From: Cystobasidium ongulense | Lineage: Eukaryota; Basidiomycota; Cystobasidiomycetes; Cystobasidiales; Cystobasidiaceae | NCBI GenBank assembly: GCA_022835595.1 | Contig: BQUP01000001.1 | Location: forward strand, 620,001-684,000 | Length of the DNA stretch: 64,000 nt | Direction: 5' to 3' | Part shown: positions 1 to 11,787 of the stretch, in pieces | Layout: the number at the start of each line of letters is the position of its first letter | How positions within the stretch are numbered: the stretch's first letter is position 1 | Translations under genes and position numbers: made by a program | Notes under the pieces: generated by a model | Seen by the model: the letters and a program-made list of their open reading frames with translations, nothing else | Told to the model about the DNA's origin: nothing | Database searches by the model: none

Positions 1-1681
1 TTGACGAATTCGAACCTGGAGATCACGCAATGGGGAAGGACAATGTCAGTTGTACTTATACTGGGACGAGGATGAAAGAAGGAAAAGGCTTACCAGTTGA
101 CAGATATAAGGTTAGGGAAGGCAGCTCTACTGGCAGGACTGGTGATCTGAGTGAACCAGTCAACCTTGGTGCCTGGCTCGTTATTGACTGCGCTACCGGG
201 AGATGGATTGGAAGGGTATTGGTTGAGCTCATAGTTGTAAGGTTTGGAAGTCTCTGAGATGACCAGAGGGTTGTTGCCGAACATTTGGTAGAAGGGAGTA
301 AAAGTCTCCACGAATTCAGTGCCTGTGAGAGCATCATTTCTTCCTCGTGCATTGGCAGCGAACGAGTAGCTACAAACGAGAAGCAAGAAGCTGTCAGTTG
401 CGGTACTATGCCCACTGTCGTTTGAAGAGGCGCACAGGGAAATACCATGCAAATCGACGTAGTCGGCACCAGGATAGTAAGTCTGATAACAAGTGTCAGT
501 TTTTCGCTCGACTTGGTAAAGCGATGAAAGAAACAGCCGCACCATATAGTTTGGCGTAGCTTCTACGTCCACATTGGGTGACCAGAGCATGTAAGTGTCG
601 GTAGTACCGGCCTTGATAGCATCGTACATTGCTCTCCAGCTGTCGATGAAAGCTTTGTTGGGGAATAACAGTAACTCAGCATCTTTACTGCTCGGTACAG
701 GTTCTCAGTGTTGAAGCAAAATCTTACCAGTGGGCTGACCGGACCATGCGTGGAATCCGGTACCTAGGTTCATCTCGAAGGCGTACCTGTAGCCATGATT
801 GGAATATGGGAAGTAATCAGTTATTGCCGGAAACGTTGCTGATGATAGAGGTCCTGTACATACCTCAACCAAACAGTAATGCCAAGAGTATTAAGGCGGT
901 TCATCTTGTCAACAACAGCTTGGATGACAGCCGGGCTGAATATGCATCGAAATTAGATGAATCAGCGATTCATATGCGGTCCTCAACAGAGTTACTCACG
1001 TGACAGCTTCGAGACCAGCTATATGCATGAACCACCGTGACAGTCAGTCTATGTCTACTCCGTACTTTGCAAGATCAAAACGGTTAGAGTGCTCACCCTG
1101 TGGCATCAAAGACACCATGTAGACAGGCTGGATATTAGGATTTCCAGTAGATACATTTGCAAGATGGTAATCGATCTGAATGAGAGGAGTAGGTACTTCA
1201 TCTTCAAGAGCGTAAATTTGGACCTGTACCATCGAAACAGTATTCAATTCAGCATACTACGCATAAAAGAGAAACAATAGGATGCTAGTATCACGCACAT
1301 AATCGCCAATGACGGACATGGGTCTATCAATCGCATTGTTGATTGTGCTGACCGCACCAGCAACTTCGAAATTAGGTAGCCATCCCAGAGCTAGTCCGTT
1401 CAAGTACTTTGTCTGAGAATCGTCGAGCAGGCCGAATCCGTTGGAAGCTCTCTTTGCGAGGGTCTTGGGCACTGTTGTTTGTGATGCAGGAAGAGGATAG
1501 ACAGTCAACAGCCAGTACCTGCAAAATCGAGAGGAAACGACCACGCACAAGCCTGGACGCGACGAGGACCTCTGTTGGCTCGATGCTGTAGATCAGGCTT
1601 GTAGTAGTGTGTATTACCAGCCCAAGCTATAGCAGCCAAGCCAGCGAGTACACAAAGTGTAAGTGCGGATGTCTGTTTCAT
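1..1681 (-). CDS. Secreted GH26-like glycoside hydrolase, 5' part only
   Basis: The protein starts at 1681 with a hydrophobic signal peptide (MKQTSALTLCVLAGLAAIAW), followed by a Lys-Arg pair typical of Kex2 sites. Several exons joined by short introns then read like a GH26 (beta-mannanase type) TIM barrel: WLRYAFEMN, with a candidate acid/base Glu near 780; MLWSPNV near 585; YYPGADYVDLHG near 450-480; and VISETSKPY near 250, with a candidate nucleophile Glu. The last visible exon (1-14) continues the frame as FEFVK, so the 3' end lies beyond the left edge. Seen: the signal peptide, motif order and splice sites. Known: GH26 enzymes cut beta-mannans or related glucans outside the cell. Inferred: the true substrate is unknown, because the match is to the family fold and not to a characterised enzyme. 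Confidence 0.7.
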
Positions 1682-2854
1682 CTTGCTTTTGCTTTACTTT
1701 GATTTAGCGACTTGAAGAAGGTAGGACAGATGGGGTATGGGTAGTTGAGCTGTCTCTGTGTGATGCGAGTGTATTGTTGACGAGGCTAAAAGAGTGTGGT
1801 ATTTGTGGTTGTTGGGCACGTGCAATAGCAGGATGGTTGTTGTGGTGTAAATGAGTGTGGGGGGCGAAAAGAGTGTGGGCTGAACACGGCGCTTCTGGAA
1901 GGCGCAACGAGTGTGTCAGTGTTTGTGAATGACGATTGAGCTGGAAGGAAGACACTGTACCCGGTGAAGATGTCGAGCTAAAGGAGGGTCCAGAAGAGAA
2001 GGAAAAGGCAAGTTAAGGGAGAGAGGAAGATCAGTGACTGTACGATAAGACGTCGAGCTCGTTTAAGTTTTTCTCAAGAAAGCATGGGCCCTTTAATTCG
2101 ATTCACAAGAGATGCCAGCGTTCATCAGCAAATCGTATTCCGCTGTTCCCAGCTTGAGCCATCTCTTCAGGCGGTCATGAGCTGCGCTTGGCCCAAGTCA
2201 TCATCATTTTGCTGCGGTCAATCACAACAAACCAAAAATCAAGGGCAAAAAGCTTGGAGGTTTGGGCCTGTTCACTTAATCTTTCCGCGAACCTTGTTCT
2301 GCTTCTTTTGCTTCTTGTTTTTCTTATTTGTTATGGAATGCTGCGCTTGTTTATCATTATTTTGAGAAAAAGCTTGAACTTGAACTGCCGTGCCACTTTT
2401 TACGGTAATTTGCGTGCCTTGATAGAGTAGTGTGCCGATAAACTACCTGAAGGCTGAAGCTGCGCCGCACCAAAATGATTTTCAACCAAAATTGGACGTT
2501 GAGCACGGCTGCTTCTTTGACGTGCTTCCATCTACAGTACCACTCCACTGTAAAGGATTCATTCAAGAACTGAGCGTTCAACACTGTAACTCTTGTTGTG
2601 CTGTATCAACGCGTCAAGCGCTGGATGATCGGCACGTGCAGAAGAAAGCTGAAGAGCAAAAGGCACGTCTGTCGAGCTACCGACAATACAGGGCACTAGC
2701 AACGGATGAGACAACAGCTGGACGCTATCCTATCGCCCGAATGTATACTCTCTGACTTGCAGATCTGTGTTCGCGCTTGAAGGCGAGGGCCCTGGTATCG
2801 CGCGGTATAATTGCACGAATCAAAAGCAAGCAGGCATTTACTACAGATACTCTC
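1682..2854. other. Intergenic region, no gene supported
   Basis: Promoter side of the GH26-like gene and 3' side of the SMN gene. Only short open frames without protein-like composition are present. Two CACGTG hexamers (near 1817 and 2635) could be E-boxes, but this is weak evidence. Confidence 0.5.
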
Positions 2855-3778
2855 CTATGGCTTGACAGCCCCACTTCGCACATGATACAGAGCAGCAGCA
2901 TATCCGGCTGTATACCAAGCTTGGAGGGCGTGCTCCAATGCCTGCTGAGACGTCTGACTGTCGAGCAGCGCTTGCTCTTGCGGGATTGCCTGTTCGACCG
3001 GGGGTGGATCTGGGATGACCAGGCCTGTTGATGGTGTTTCCGATGACGCTATGACGACCTTCTTGCTGCTCTTCCTCTTGCTGCTGCTGCTGACAGGCTG
3101 CCACTCTGCTGGATTGAAAAACGGGTCGTTGTGCTGGACGTGATCGAGGCGTGAGGGATGGACATTGACATTATGTCGAGGCGGATCAGGCAGGATGGCA
3201 GCTGGTGAGGCCGCTGGTAGGACGACTTGTTCCAGTTCTATTTCTTCGACATATTCGATGACCTGCTCCTGCTCATCACTAACCCCGTCTTGGAATTCCT
3301 CTTCCTCGTCCAAAGCTTCTTCTTCTGCTTCTTCATGGGGCAACACGTCCGAGACTGAAGAGTGGGGACGCTTTGCAGGCCTGGAAGAGGAAGAGGAGGG
3401 TTTGCTAGGGCATGGAGGAGCATACCATCTGGTTGGGGGAGCAAAGTTGTCAGCTTATGCCCTTGTCGGCTGTCTACTCGTACCCACAGCGGTGAAGCGA
3501 GAAGCTGCTGCTCTCTGTCCAGAGAATGGGCCGAGGAAGAGGGAGATGCATAGGCCTGAAAATAAAGAGACATGCATTCAACACACACCGCACCACCCCT
3601 TGAAGACGCCTCTACTCACCTTGAACTCGTTCATCGCTGCTGACCATGCATCGACAAGGACATGCTCGGCCCAGACCTGGAGCGGGGGCAGCTCTCTATG
3701 GAGAGTAGACTGGTCGCCATCGTCGCTGCTGGCTGCGAGGAGTGCAAAGATGCTGCTATCGTTGTCGTCGCTGTCCAT
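2855..3778 (-). CDS. SMN1: Survival motor neuron (SMN) family protein
   Basis: Three exons (3778-3620, 3555-3426, 3354-2855) give 262 residues in one frame. Residues about 34-53 (VWAEHVLVDAWSAAMNEFK) match the Gemin2-binding helix of SMN, which in human reads IWDDTALIKAYDKAVASFK. The last 28 residues carry the YG-box (QAWYTAGYAAALYHVRSG), the oligomerisation helix with its Gly zipper. The middle is acidic and then Pro/Lys-rich, with no Tudor domain visible, as in fission yeast SMN. Known: SMN with Gemin2 loads Sm proteins onto spliceosomal snRNAs. Inferred: the same role here, fitting the very intron-rich genome. The start is the first ATG of an acidic N-terminus. The 71-nt second intron is needed to join the frames. 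The divergent neighbour is the zinc-finger factor at 4314. Confidence 0.82.
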
Positions 3779-4313
3779 TGTGGTCGTGGGTGTCTATCCA
3801 AGAGGCTGCTCTCGCTGTCATTCCCTCCCTTCGCACCTCCGAACCGAATCCAGGCCAACTCATCGCTAGCTGCGAACCGATGTCCTACAACCAGCCAGAG
3901 TTTTCGAGTGTGGGATGGGAAGATGTCGCATCGCATCCACAACCATCTTCGCAATCTTCTCATCCATTCCCGAGAGTAGCGTGTTTCTTCGGTCGTCCTC
4001 CCTTGGTCTTTGTCCGGAGTATGTAGGGGAGATGTTTCCCGCGATAGAACCCGTACTCTACTGTGGGAAAGTAGGCCAAAGTGCGCCATCCATGCGCACA
4101 CACGCATCGCCGTATCGGAGCTGACTCCAATCTATTCACCTCGATTCGTCTGACTCGTCTGACGTCCTCTGCTCTTCTTGTCCGTCGTCGAAGCTGCAAG
4201 TCAAGCGATCCAGGAGGGCATACAAGTGCAGGTAGGCGAGCACCAGTCGCACGCATAGCAGAGACGCTGTTGACTGCATATCAAGCACATATCACAGCAT
4301 ACAGCACGCCATC
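3779..4313. promoter_or_regulatory. Divergent promoter region, SMN / zinc-finger factor
   Basis: The 535 bases between two divergent start codons must hold both promoters and 5' leaders. I see no strong TATA box or conserved operator. Short open frames here look like chance. Confidence 0.4.
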
Positions 4314-7300
4314 ATGGTGTCCGCAAGCCTGCGGATGCTGCTCGACGATGGGGATGATCTCGAGATGTCCGAGGCGACACCATCATCCACCTCTATCTCG
4401 AGCTCGAGCTCGTCAGTCGAGGCAGACGCAAGACTTTTAATGTCGTTAGCATCGCCAATGAAAGCGACATCACTCGCATCGCTTCCACGAGCAACTCGAT
4501 TCGACGTGCATGCTGCTTCACGTGCAACGACACCCTCCATCAACAAGACCTGCAGCACCCTTCTGCGCTCCATCGCATTGCAGTCCCAACAGGCTCCACC
4601 ACTCGTATCGCCAACATCATCGTCCTCGACACCCTCTACACCATCTCTTGCAAATATCGTCGACGCCTCGTTGCTCTTTCGTGATCACTCCCCGTCGCAT
4701 TCACCACTGCACGCCACTACAGCATTCAAAGTCACTCCGCCAGCAACACCAGCAGCAAGCAATGCGCCACTCCACTCCAACATGGTCATCCTGCGCGAGC
4801 TATCAGACCTCGAGCACTCGATGACCTGCGAGTTTGTGAGTGGATTATGCTTACCTAATTCTCGCATCGACTATTCCTGCTGACCAATCTTACCCTCGTC
4901 GGATATCTTCCATGCCCTGTCTTCTGGCTTCTTCTTGCCGTCCCGTCTCTTCCCCGAACTCCCCGTTGCCGCGAATCCCGCACGCTCGCTCATGTATCGA
5001 CTATCATACGCACAACTGATGGACACGGTATACATCTCACACACTGATGCTGACCTGCATGGTACTCACCCTAACCAATCCTCCCTGTACTCCCCTCACC
5101 GTCACTCCAATCTTTGGTGGCAAAATCCTCGCCTCCCTTCATGGACGCGACTTCCCTGTTTTTTTTTCCCACGCTATGGCACAACCTTCTGTTTCTTTCT
5201 GAATCATTCTCATGCCTTCCCGAAACAATCTGCGCGCTGTACTCGCTATCAATAACGCTGGACAACACCTGTTATCGTTCGATGCTCGTTTCTTTGGGGT
5301 GGCTCCGGCCTTTTTGTCAACCTTTGAATGTGGACTCCCTCTCGCGGGTCCTGCTCTCTCTCTCTCTCCTCCTCTTCCCCCTCTCCCTTCCTCTTGCCCA
5401 ATCTGCGTCGCTTTCCTGCATTGCCATCCTCCAGTGCAACTGCCTTTATGCAAGTCCCGACTCTCTACGTAAACATATTGTAAGTGAGCGTGACGCTACG
5501 CATCCCTGCAAGCTCGTCTTCTAATCTCACTGCTTTTTGTATCTCCTTCCGCCTGCTCACTGCTGTCTACGCCTACCACTCTTACCGCACCTCCCTGCTC
5601 GAAATCTTCAATCAAATTCCCTTTCTCACTCGTCTACGTCTTCAGCTATCCCGACACGGCTTAGTATCCTGGCGCCAATCTGTAGCCGGTAAGAACGAAT
5701 TAACAAGACCACGTCAAAAATTTCGTCATCCATCGCCTCACAGACAAGCATCACACAATCGCCGCCTACCTTTACAATCACCTCGTATGGCTCGTCCACC
5801 AGAAAAGCCAGTTCTGCAAGATGGTAGTCACGTCTCGGATCCGCGCTTCCCACCTCATCCGCCTCAAGCTTTGTCACGCACTCTCTCGCTTGAACAACCA
5901 CATAAACAGCAGCAGGAGCAGCCACAGAAGCAATACCAAGCCCTAAGCCGAGACAACGAGCAGTTGTTCGCTGAACACCTTTATCATCGTCAGAGACTGT
6001 TGTCACCACCCTTCACAAGTTCTCATCACTCAACACCAGATCGACTTGAAACGAAGAAAAGTCAATATCTGTCTTCACATACTAGCCTGTATCTTCCTTC
6101 GCCGCAGTCTCGTAGTGGGACTGGAACCGCAGTGCCTCATTTCACACCTATTGCTGTTGACCATTCCCGCCGGCTTCCACAATTGGTGACCACTCCTCAA
6201 CAACAGCAACACAAGCGGGAGATGAGCAACAACCTTGTAAAATTGCCTTCTCTGAAAGCTGCTTTGGAGAGGACTCTGGAAGAGACAGAAAGTCCATGCT
6301 CTTCATGCATTCAGCGTGGGTAAGTATCTGTAATCACAAATGTCACTTCTTCGACTTCTTTACTGATACTGTCAATTTTGCCTATCGATCTCTTTATCAG
6401 CGAGCGCTGCTTCCGTGATTTCGGCAACAAGGCTTGCAGGTCTTGCCTTGTTGCGGCTCGGCCTTGTGATCTGAGGCCTCACCAACATGCTCCAAACAAT
6501 CCACCGATACTGTCAAACGTCAGTCATGTCATACCGCCTGTAGCGAAAGTTCATCCGCATCTACCGCTCCATGCTTTACCTCCCGAACCTCGCCATACAG
6601 CACCGTACACGTCAGCGCAGAATCTAGGTCTGAGTGATATCGCTCGCTCGCTACCGGCATCGAGCCCTCAGCTCGTCGAGGTTACACAAGACCCCGAAGA
6701 AAATGATAAATTCAAGCTGCCAAAAGCATCTAAACCTGCACCACCACCTGATGCACCTGCTTTCTCATCATCATCACTTACTAGAGAATCAGCGTCTCAT
6801 CTGTACCATTCCCGTCAGAGCAGGCACGCTCCTATCCCTGTCGTACCAGGCGCTCAACCAGTAGTCTTCCAAGGTACTGTACCTCCCAATGTGGATGACC
6901 TTGCAGCGTTGCGCCTTGAACTTGCAGCTACGAGTAGATCAGCTAGAAATGCAGAAGAAAGACGTCAATTGTCCTTTCAAATTGGAAGTATACAAAGATC
7001 GCAATCTGATCCATACCTACTTCCGGCCTATAAGACCAATGCAAAGGGACCTGCCACGATTACATCGTCTCACTCTGTGTATGCCAAAAGTCGGAAAGAA
7101 CCCCCATTTCGAGAGCAACAAAGTCTGCCTAATCAGATTAATGGCTTCTCTGCCTCGCATCCGTCGACACAACCGCAATTACCAGAAACGGAAAGTAACA
7201 ACGCTGCTATCACACAGCCTAACCGAAAGAACACTTTCCAAGTCTCAATCTCAGATCCAAATCTATCAGCTCCACCTGGACAAGAGCAAAACTCCTTCGG

Positions 7301-7664
7301 ACACAAAAGATGGCTTGAGGTTAGTAATAGTAGTTCTGAAGCTCAAATTAAGCGCGTCAGGCTAGCCTCGCCTGAAGAAGGTTCATTACCCGAGGATAAA
7401 AGGGGAACTACTGTCAAAAGACCACGTAAAACAATTGGAGTGTGGCAAACTCGCAGACCGCAGACTGCTTGTGAAGATTGCAGGTCCAAAAAGTACGTCC
7501 ATTTTTTCAGAATTTTCTACACTTTCAGGCAAGAGAAGATCTCAGAATGTTAATACTTCCTTACCGTTTTCTCGGCTAGATTGGGTTGCTCTGTTGAGCC
7601 AGGACGTACTTCGTGTGAACGTTGTATACGAAAAAATCTCCCTTGCTACTTGAAGAGTCAATAG
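4314..7664 (+). CDS. Putative transcription factor with one C2H2 and two Zn2Cys6 fingers
   Basis: Five exons (4314-4835, 5435-5479, 5646-6319, 6401-7492, 7580-7664) sum to 2418 nt, an intact frame of 805 residues. Residues 172-193 form a C2H2 finger (C172, C175, H188, H193) whose codons are shared by exons 1, 2 and 3. Residues 407-436 form a first binuclear cluster (C407, C410, C417, C426, C429, C436), and residues 771-800 a second (C771, C774, C781, C790, C793, C800). Both follow C-x2-C-x6-C-x8-C-x2-C-x6-C. Only the second has the usual basic run (CRSKKLGC). The first (CIQRGERC) is poor in Lys, so DNA contact there is doubtful. The rest is Ser/Pro/Gln-rich and disordered. Known: fungal C2H2 and Zn2Cys6 proteins are mostly nuclear regulators. 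The targets are unknown. A second Zn2Cys6 at the extreme C-terminus is unusual, since most sit near the N-terminus. Confidence 0.8.
4836..5434 (+). other. 599-nt intron with a 592-nt AG-free zone
   Basis: The donor is GTGAGT at 4836 and the acceptor CCAG ends at 5434. Read base by base, positions 4841-5432 contain no AG dinucleotide at all. Splicing at these sites restores the C2H2 finger of the surrounding gene exactly, with C172 in exon 1 and C175 as the first codon of exon 2. Candidate branch sites include CTGAC near 4879 and 5050 and CTAAC near 5071. A long pyrimidine tract runs about 5341-5400. Other introns in the window are mostly under 90 nt. Confidence 0.85.
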
Positions 7665-7959
7665 ATAGATGGAGCGACCGGGTCTTCCGGACCGGACAGC
7701 GCATTCATTCCGGCCTGTTTTGTCAAGCGCCTAGCGGCTGAGAAAGCAGCTCTTGAGTAGGCAAAGCTATTTAGCAATGTAACGGTTGTTTCAATGAGAA
7801 AAGTTTATTGCTTCCCACGATCGCCTCGCAAAGTAGACGTAATGCCCGAAAGCTGGTCGGGGTACAGTGATACATTTGCTGTTCGCACATGTCCGCACGG
7901 CTTGATGGATAGCTACACTCTTGGATTCAGAAAAGAGTAATACAACGATGTCTAAGAAT

Positions 7960-10900
7960 CTAAGCATGCACGAGATTGTCGAATGCCCAATCAGGCATAA
8001 GATCGATGTCGAAAGCGGTATGACGGCTAGGACTGCCGTGGAGGAAGTCATCCATCGTATCATGATTTGAAGTGGAGAATAGATAAGGGCTTGACCAACC
8101 CTTGATGGCGGATCCGGGAGAAGTGGGGTTGTAAAGAAAGCGCGACTTCAGAGTCGGCGTTGAAGAAGGCGAAGAGAGTGGAAATGCCATATCTTCCTCT
8201 GTACTACCCGGTAGGAAAACAGGAGCGTGCATCTGATGCGAATAGTGGCTGTTTATATTGCCAATACCATCTGAGACTTCGAATCGGACTGTTTTGTTTT
8301 CGACCGCTGGCGGTGATGCTAGAGACGACACAGAAGTACCTGTCAAAGTATCCGATGGAGAAAGATAGTCGATGTCCGCAGACGGATGATCCTCCAGTGC
8401 TGGTATATCTACGCCTTCTTCGCCAGTGACATCGTTGTCCGGGAGCTCAAGCAGTGAGTCAAGGAGTTCATTGGCCTGTTCATCGGTTTGTGGTTGTTGC
8501 GCGCCAGGTCCAAGAGCAGTGACACCGTCTGCAACTTCTTCCAGCAAGGACTGCGTTGAAGAGCTGACAGCTGGAAGGGCATCCGATATCTCGCTGTCTT
8601 CCATGTCTACCTCTGGACCCAATGTCAGAACGGGTTCATTCTTATTATAAGGGCTAGGAAAGAGTCGTCAGATCAGATAGGACACCTGTAAAACCAACTG
8701 AACGGGGACGCTCACATGAGTTGATCTCCTTCCCTGCGAGGACTTCGTCTCGATTCGACATAAGCTGGGCTTTTGCCTAATTGCTGCCCGACCTTGGTGG
8801 CAAGTCTAACCCGAGCACTCAACGTAGGGCGGGGGCGTCTCGAAGATGCGACTTGAACTATATCAGTGTCGTCGCTATCGGTACTGGCAGTCTGAGAAGC
8901 TGATGCTAAAATCTGGTCTGGAGAGGAAGGTGTGTTCTTGCGGGGCGGTCTAGCAGATACGTCCGGTACGTAATCAGTCTCCGCATCTATCTGAGCGCGT
9001 CTTGCAGCTTCACCAGCAATTGCATCTTGTAAGTTGTAGTATGCGTTACTGGCTGAATCAAGGTTTTGCGCTGACTTTGACAGCCTCGAGTAAGAGGCAG
9101 GTCGACCGACACGGAGGCGAACCTTGAGATTCGGGCGTGTGCTTGTACCACGTACAAGGCCAGGCCAGTGAAGCGGTTCCAAATCTGCGTCCGACGACTG
9201 TAGCGACTCGGACCTTTGCATAGTCTGGTGCGGGCTTTCGGCTGAACCTATCCTCGTAAGAAGCGATGCTTGCGCAGCGACAGTCTTCGGGAACGGACCT
9301 CGCAGACATATGGTACAGCGACAGAGGAACTTGCAGACTGGACAGCGGAAGTCGATTTCAGAGACGTCGACATTCTGTCTTGAGGCCTTGGTCACCGGGT
9401 CTACCTGCATGAATGCCAGCGTAGCAGCATAGGAAGGATGACCAGCATAATAAGTAGCGAGGCACGTCGTACAGACGGCTTGGTCGCAGGCCATACAACG
9501 TAGTGTCTTGCTTTTCGGTTGATACGTTTCACATCGATGGCACCGACGACAATCAGCACTTTCGCCTATTGCTCTTGACCGTGTGAATAGTGTTCGGTCG
9601 CCTGCATGTTTATGAGGTGCAGCAGCTACCGATGCCTTGTTTGAAGCCTTGCGAGATCGTGCCGCCCCAGCAGAAGAGGCTGTGCTTGGCCTTAGTCGTC
9701 GTAAGCTGTCTTTTTGTGGAGAGCGACTGCGGGCTTTGAGACGACGAAGAGGGATCTCGCCATCGTCATCACTATCTTCAGAGTCTGATATTGTTCGGTT
9801 GACAAGCGCCCGGCTGGTTGGCTTGGTGTTTCCGTTGCTACGCGCACTTCCTGGAGATCTTGTCAAAATTTGCAAAACATTGACGAGCTCAGGCTCGACT
9901 GGAGCTACACCGGACCGTGTATTGCTTGAAGTTAAAGGTGTAATAGGGGAGCTACCGAATGCGGTTCTCGTGTCCTTTCTCCGAGGCGAAGTAGCTTGAC
10001 TAGACTCGCCAGAGAGCTCTCCTGCGTCAGAAGGCAGGTAGTCCTCTCCTTCACCAACGAAGTACTCTTGCGCCGAACGTCTAGGTCTTGTTGTCGACGA
10101 AGAGATGCGTCGTTTCAGCTTTCGGCTTTTACGACGGTCTCTATCTGGCTCCTCGATCGCAAACTTCACGCTCTTTCTAGAGTTGCTGCCACCCAACCCC
10201 GGATCCTGTTGAGATGCTGACTCGATACTCCGTCTCTGAACTGAAGTGATTGTCTGCTTATCTGGCTCAATAATGGCGTCAACCTCCGGCAGAAGCTCGT
10301 TCTCTTGCTCATTCTCAGAGGATGAAATGCAGATCATCTCTTCGTGAGTCGTGAACAAATCTCCCACGGACCGCTCGCTTGTGTTTGATGAAGTTTTACT
10401 CAAGGAAGATAAAGGTACTGACTCCTGACATTCGCTCAACGTTTCTGGTGTGGCCTTCTCACCACCGGGCTTGGTGGCATTGTTCGTTTTCTGAAAGTAT
10501 TTAGACGTTCCAGGGGATACTATCCGAGTAGTTGTGGTAGATGGTACAGATACCTTAGTAGGTGGAGTATGAGAGACCAGGAAGTCTTGTATGGATACGG
10601 ACGGACGTATAGAGTCGGGCTTAGTGATAGCGTTGGACACATTTAGGCCATCCGCGGGTCCGAAAAGAATGTCCGCAAGGTCCACAGGCGGGGCTTCTTC
10701 TTGCTGTGCTGATGTACTCCTCTTACGCCGCAACTTTGTACCTTCAGTTGACGGTTCTGCAGATTCGGCGCGTTGAAGGCGAGTTTCAATATGATCGGGT
10801 CCTTCCGAAACTGCAATTTTGCGGGTATTGCTTGAAGCAGAGGATGGGAGTGACGGGTGAGCTCTCTGAGACCGAGAAGATGCACTCCTCTTTGTAACCT

Positions 10901-11543
10901 CAATGCACGGCGTGCTTGACTGTCTAGCTTTTCCTTTGCGATCTGCTGGAGCGTGGTGTGGATGTGGCGACACGAGCTCCGCTTCTGCTTCTCGCGCGAC
11001 GACGAGTGGAGTAGAGGTGTGCCGCTTGAATGAGGGCAGCGTGGATGAGCTTGCACGTGGGGTGTGCCTGTCAGGAGAGGCGTGTGTCTCCGGTCGCTGA
11101 TTGAAGCAAGGTAAGCTCGTCAGGCTCTCGTGGAGACGGAGATGCTCAGAAGGTGCAGCAGATTCCTTCGAAGCGACGAGGGCGTCAGGGTTGAACGAGT
11201 CCTGCAGGGAGAGGCAATTAGAATGTCGTGACTGGTAATGGCGAATCTCAAGCCAACCCACTCCGCTGCTCTGAGAATGGCACCCATCGCTCGGCGTCCT
11301 CTTTCGCTTTCGAGTCGCGGTGGTCGTGTCAGATTGTTCAGGACGGCTGGACGATGATGCCGATGTACTTGCGTGTTCGTGACTAGGGAATGCAAGCCTG
11401 TATAAAGTGGGTGTCTTGTACGGGCGAGCCTTGCTGGGTCTCGACAGTGCAAACACGCCTATAAACGACGTCTTGATACGCTTTGAGAGCGTTGACGGCG
11501 CGCCATCGCTGGAATCTCGCGCTCTCCTTCTCCTGCTATCCAT
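7960..11543 (-). CDS. CDCA7-like zf-4CXXC_R1 nuclear protein
   Basis: A long exon from 11543 to about 8717 is joined, over an intron ending near 8656, to a last exon of about 230 residues. At roughly residues 660-752 of the first frame lies a Cys-rich module with CHRC, CMAC, VCTTC, CPVC and CRCTIC in order, matching the zf-4CXXC_R1 fold of human CDCA7. It ends in a form like the CPPCRGICNCSFC element. The GxxGQFCG part typical of CDCA7 is not seen, so it resembles a degenerate class of the family. The rest is Ser/Arg-rich and disordered with many basic patches, which suggests the nucleus. A GTGGGT...CTGCAG stretch near 11200-11270 may be a further in-frame intron. Known: CDCA7 pairs with the HELLS remodeller in DNA methylation maintenance. 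That role here is only a possibility. Confidence 0.7.
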
Positions 11544-11787
11544 CGCTGCAGCTGTCCATCCAAGCTGTCTATCCCTCTCTTTCCACTCTATCTTCTGGCT
11601 CTAGTCCATCCAATTCCAAGTCATCGGCCTGGATAAGTCCGAAAAGAAAAGCAGGTCGATTCGAACCCCACATGCCAAAGTAGCATATTAGTAGATGACA
11701 AGAGATGCATTCTATGCTGTGCATTGCTTCGTACATGTATTCCGCTTTAGCTGATTCTACTTGCTGTGTACTGACGCCTAAAGCCGA

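Noticed and set aside
2084-2755. Open frames of 80-107 codons upstream of the GH26-like gene
   Set aside because: T-rich, no recognisable segments and no splice-joined extension.
4841-5432. Several open frames of 100 codons or more in this stretch
   Set aside because: They lie in the AG-free intron; openness follows from the missing TAG and low A content, and none looks like protein.
5788-6319. Separate start of the Zn2Cys6 gene at the ATG at 5788
   Set aside because: The frame continues upstream without a stop into the C2H2 exon, and the five-exon sum is an exact multiple of three; one gene is simpler.
11651-11690. B-box-like GGTTCGAATC on the minus strand, possible tRNA
   Set aside because: The flanking bases do not form a T-stem, no A-box or acceptor stem is found upstream.
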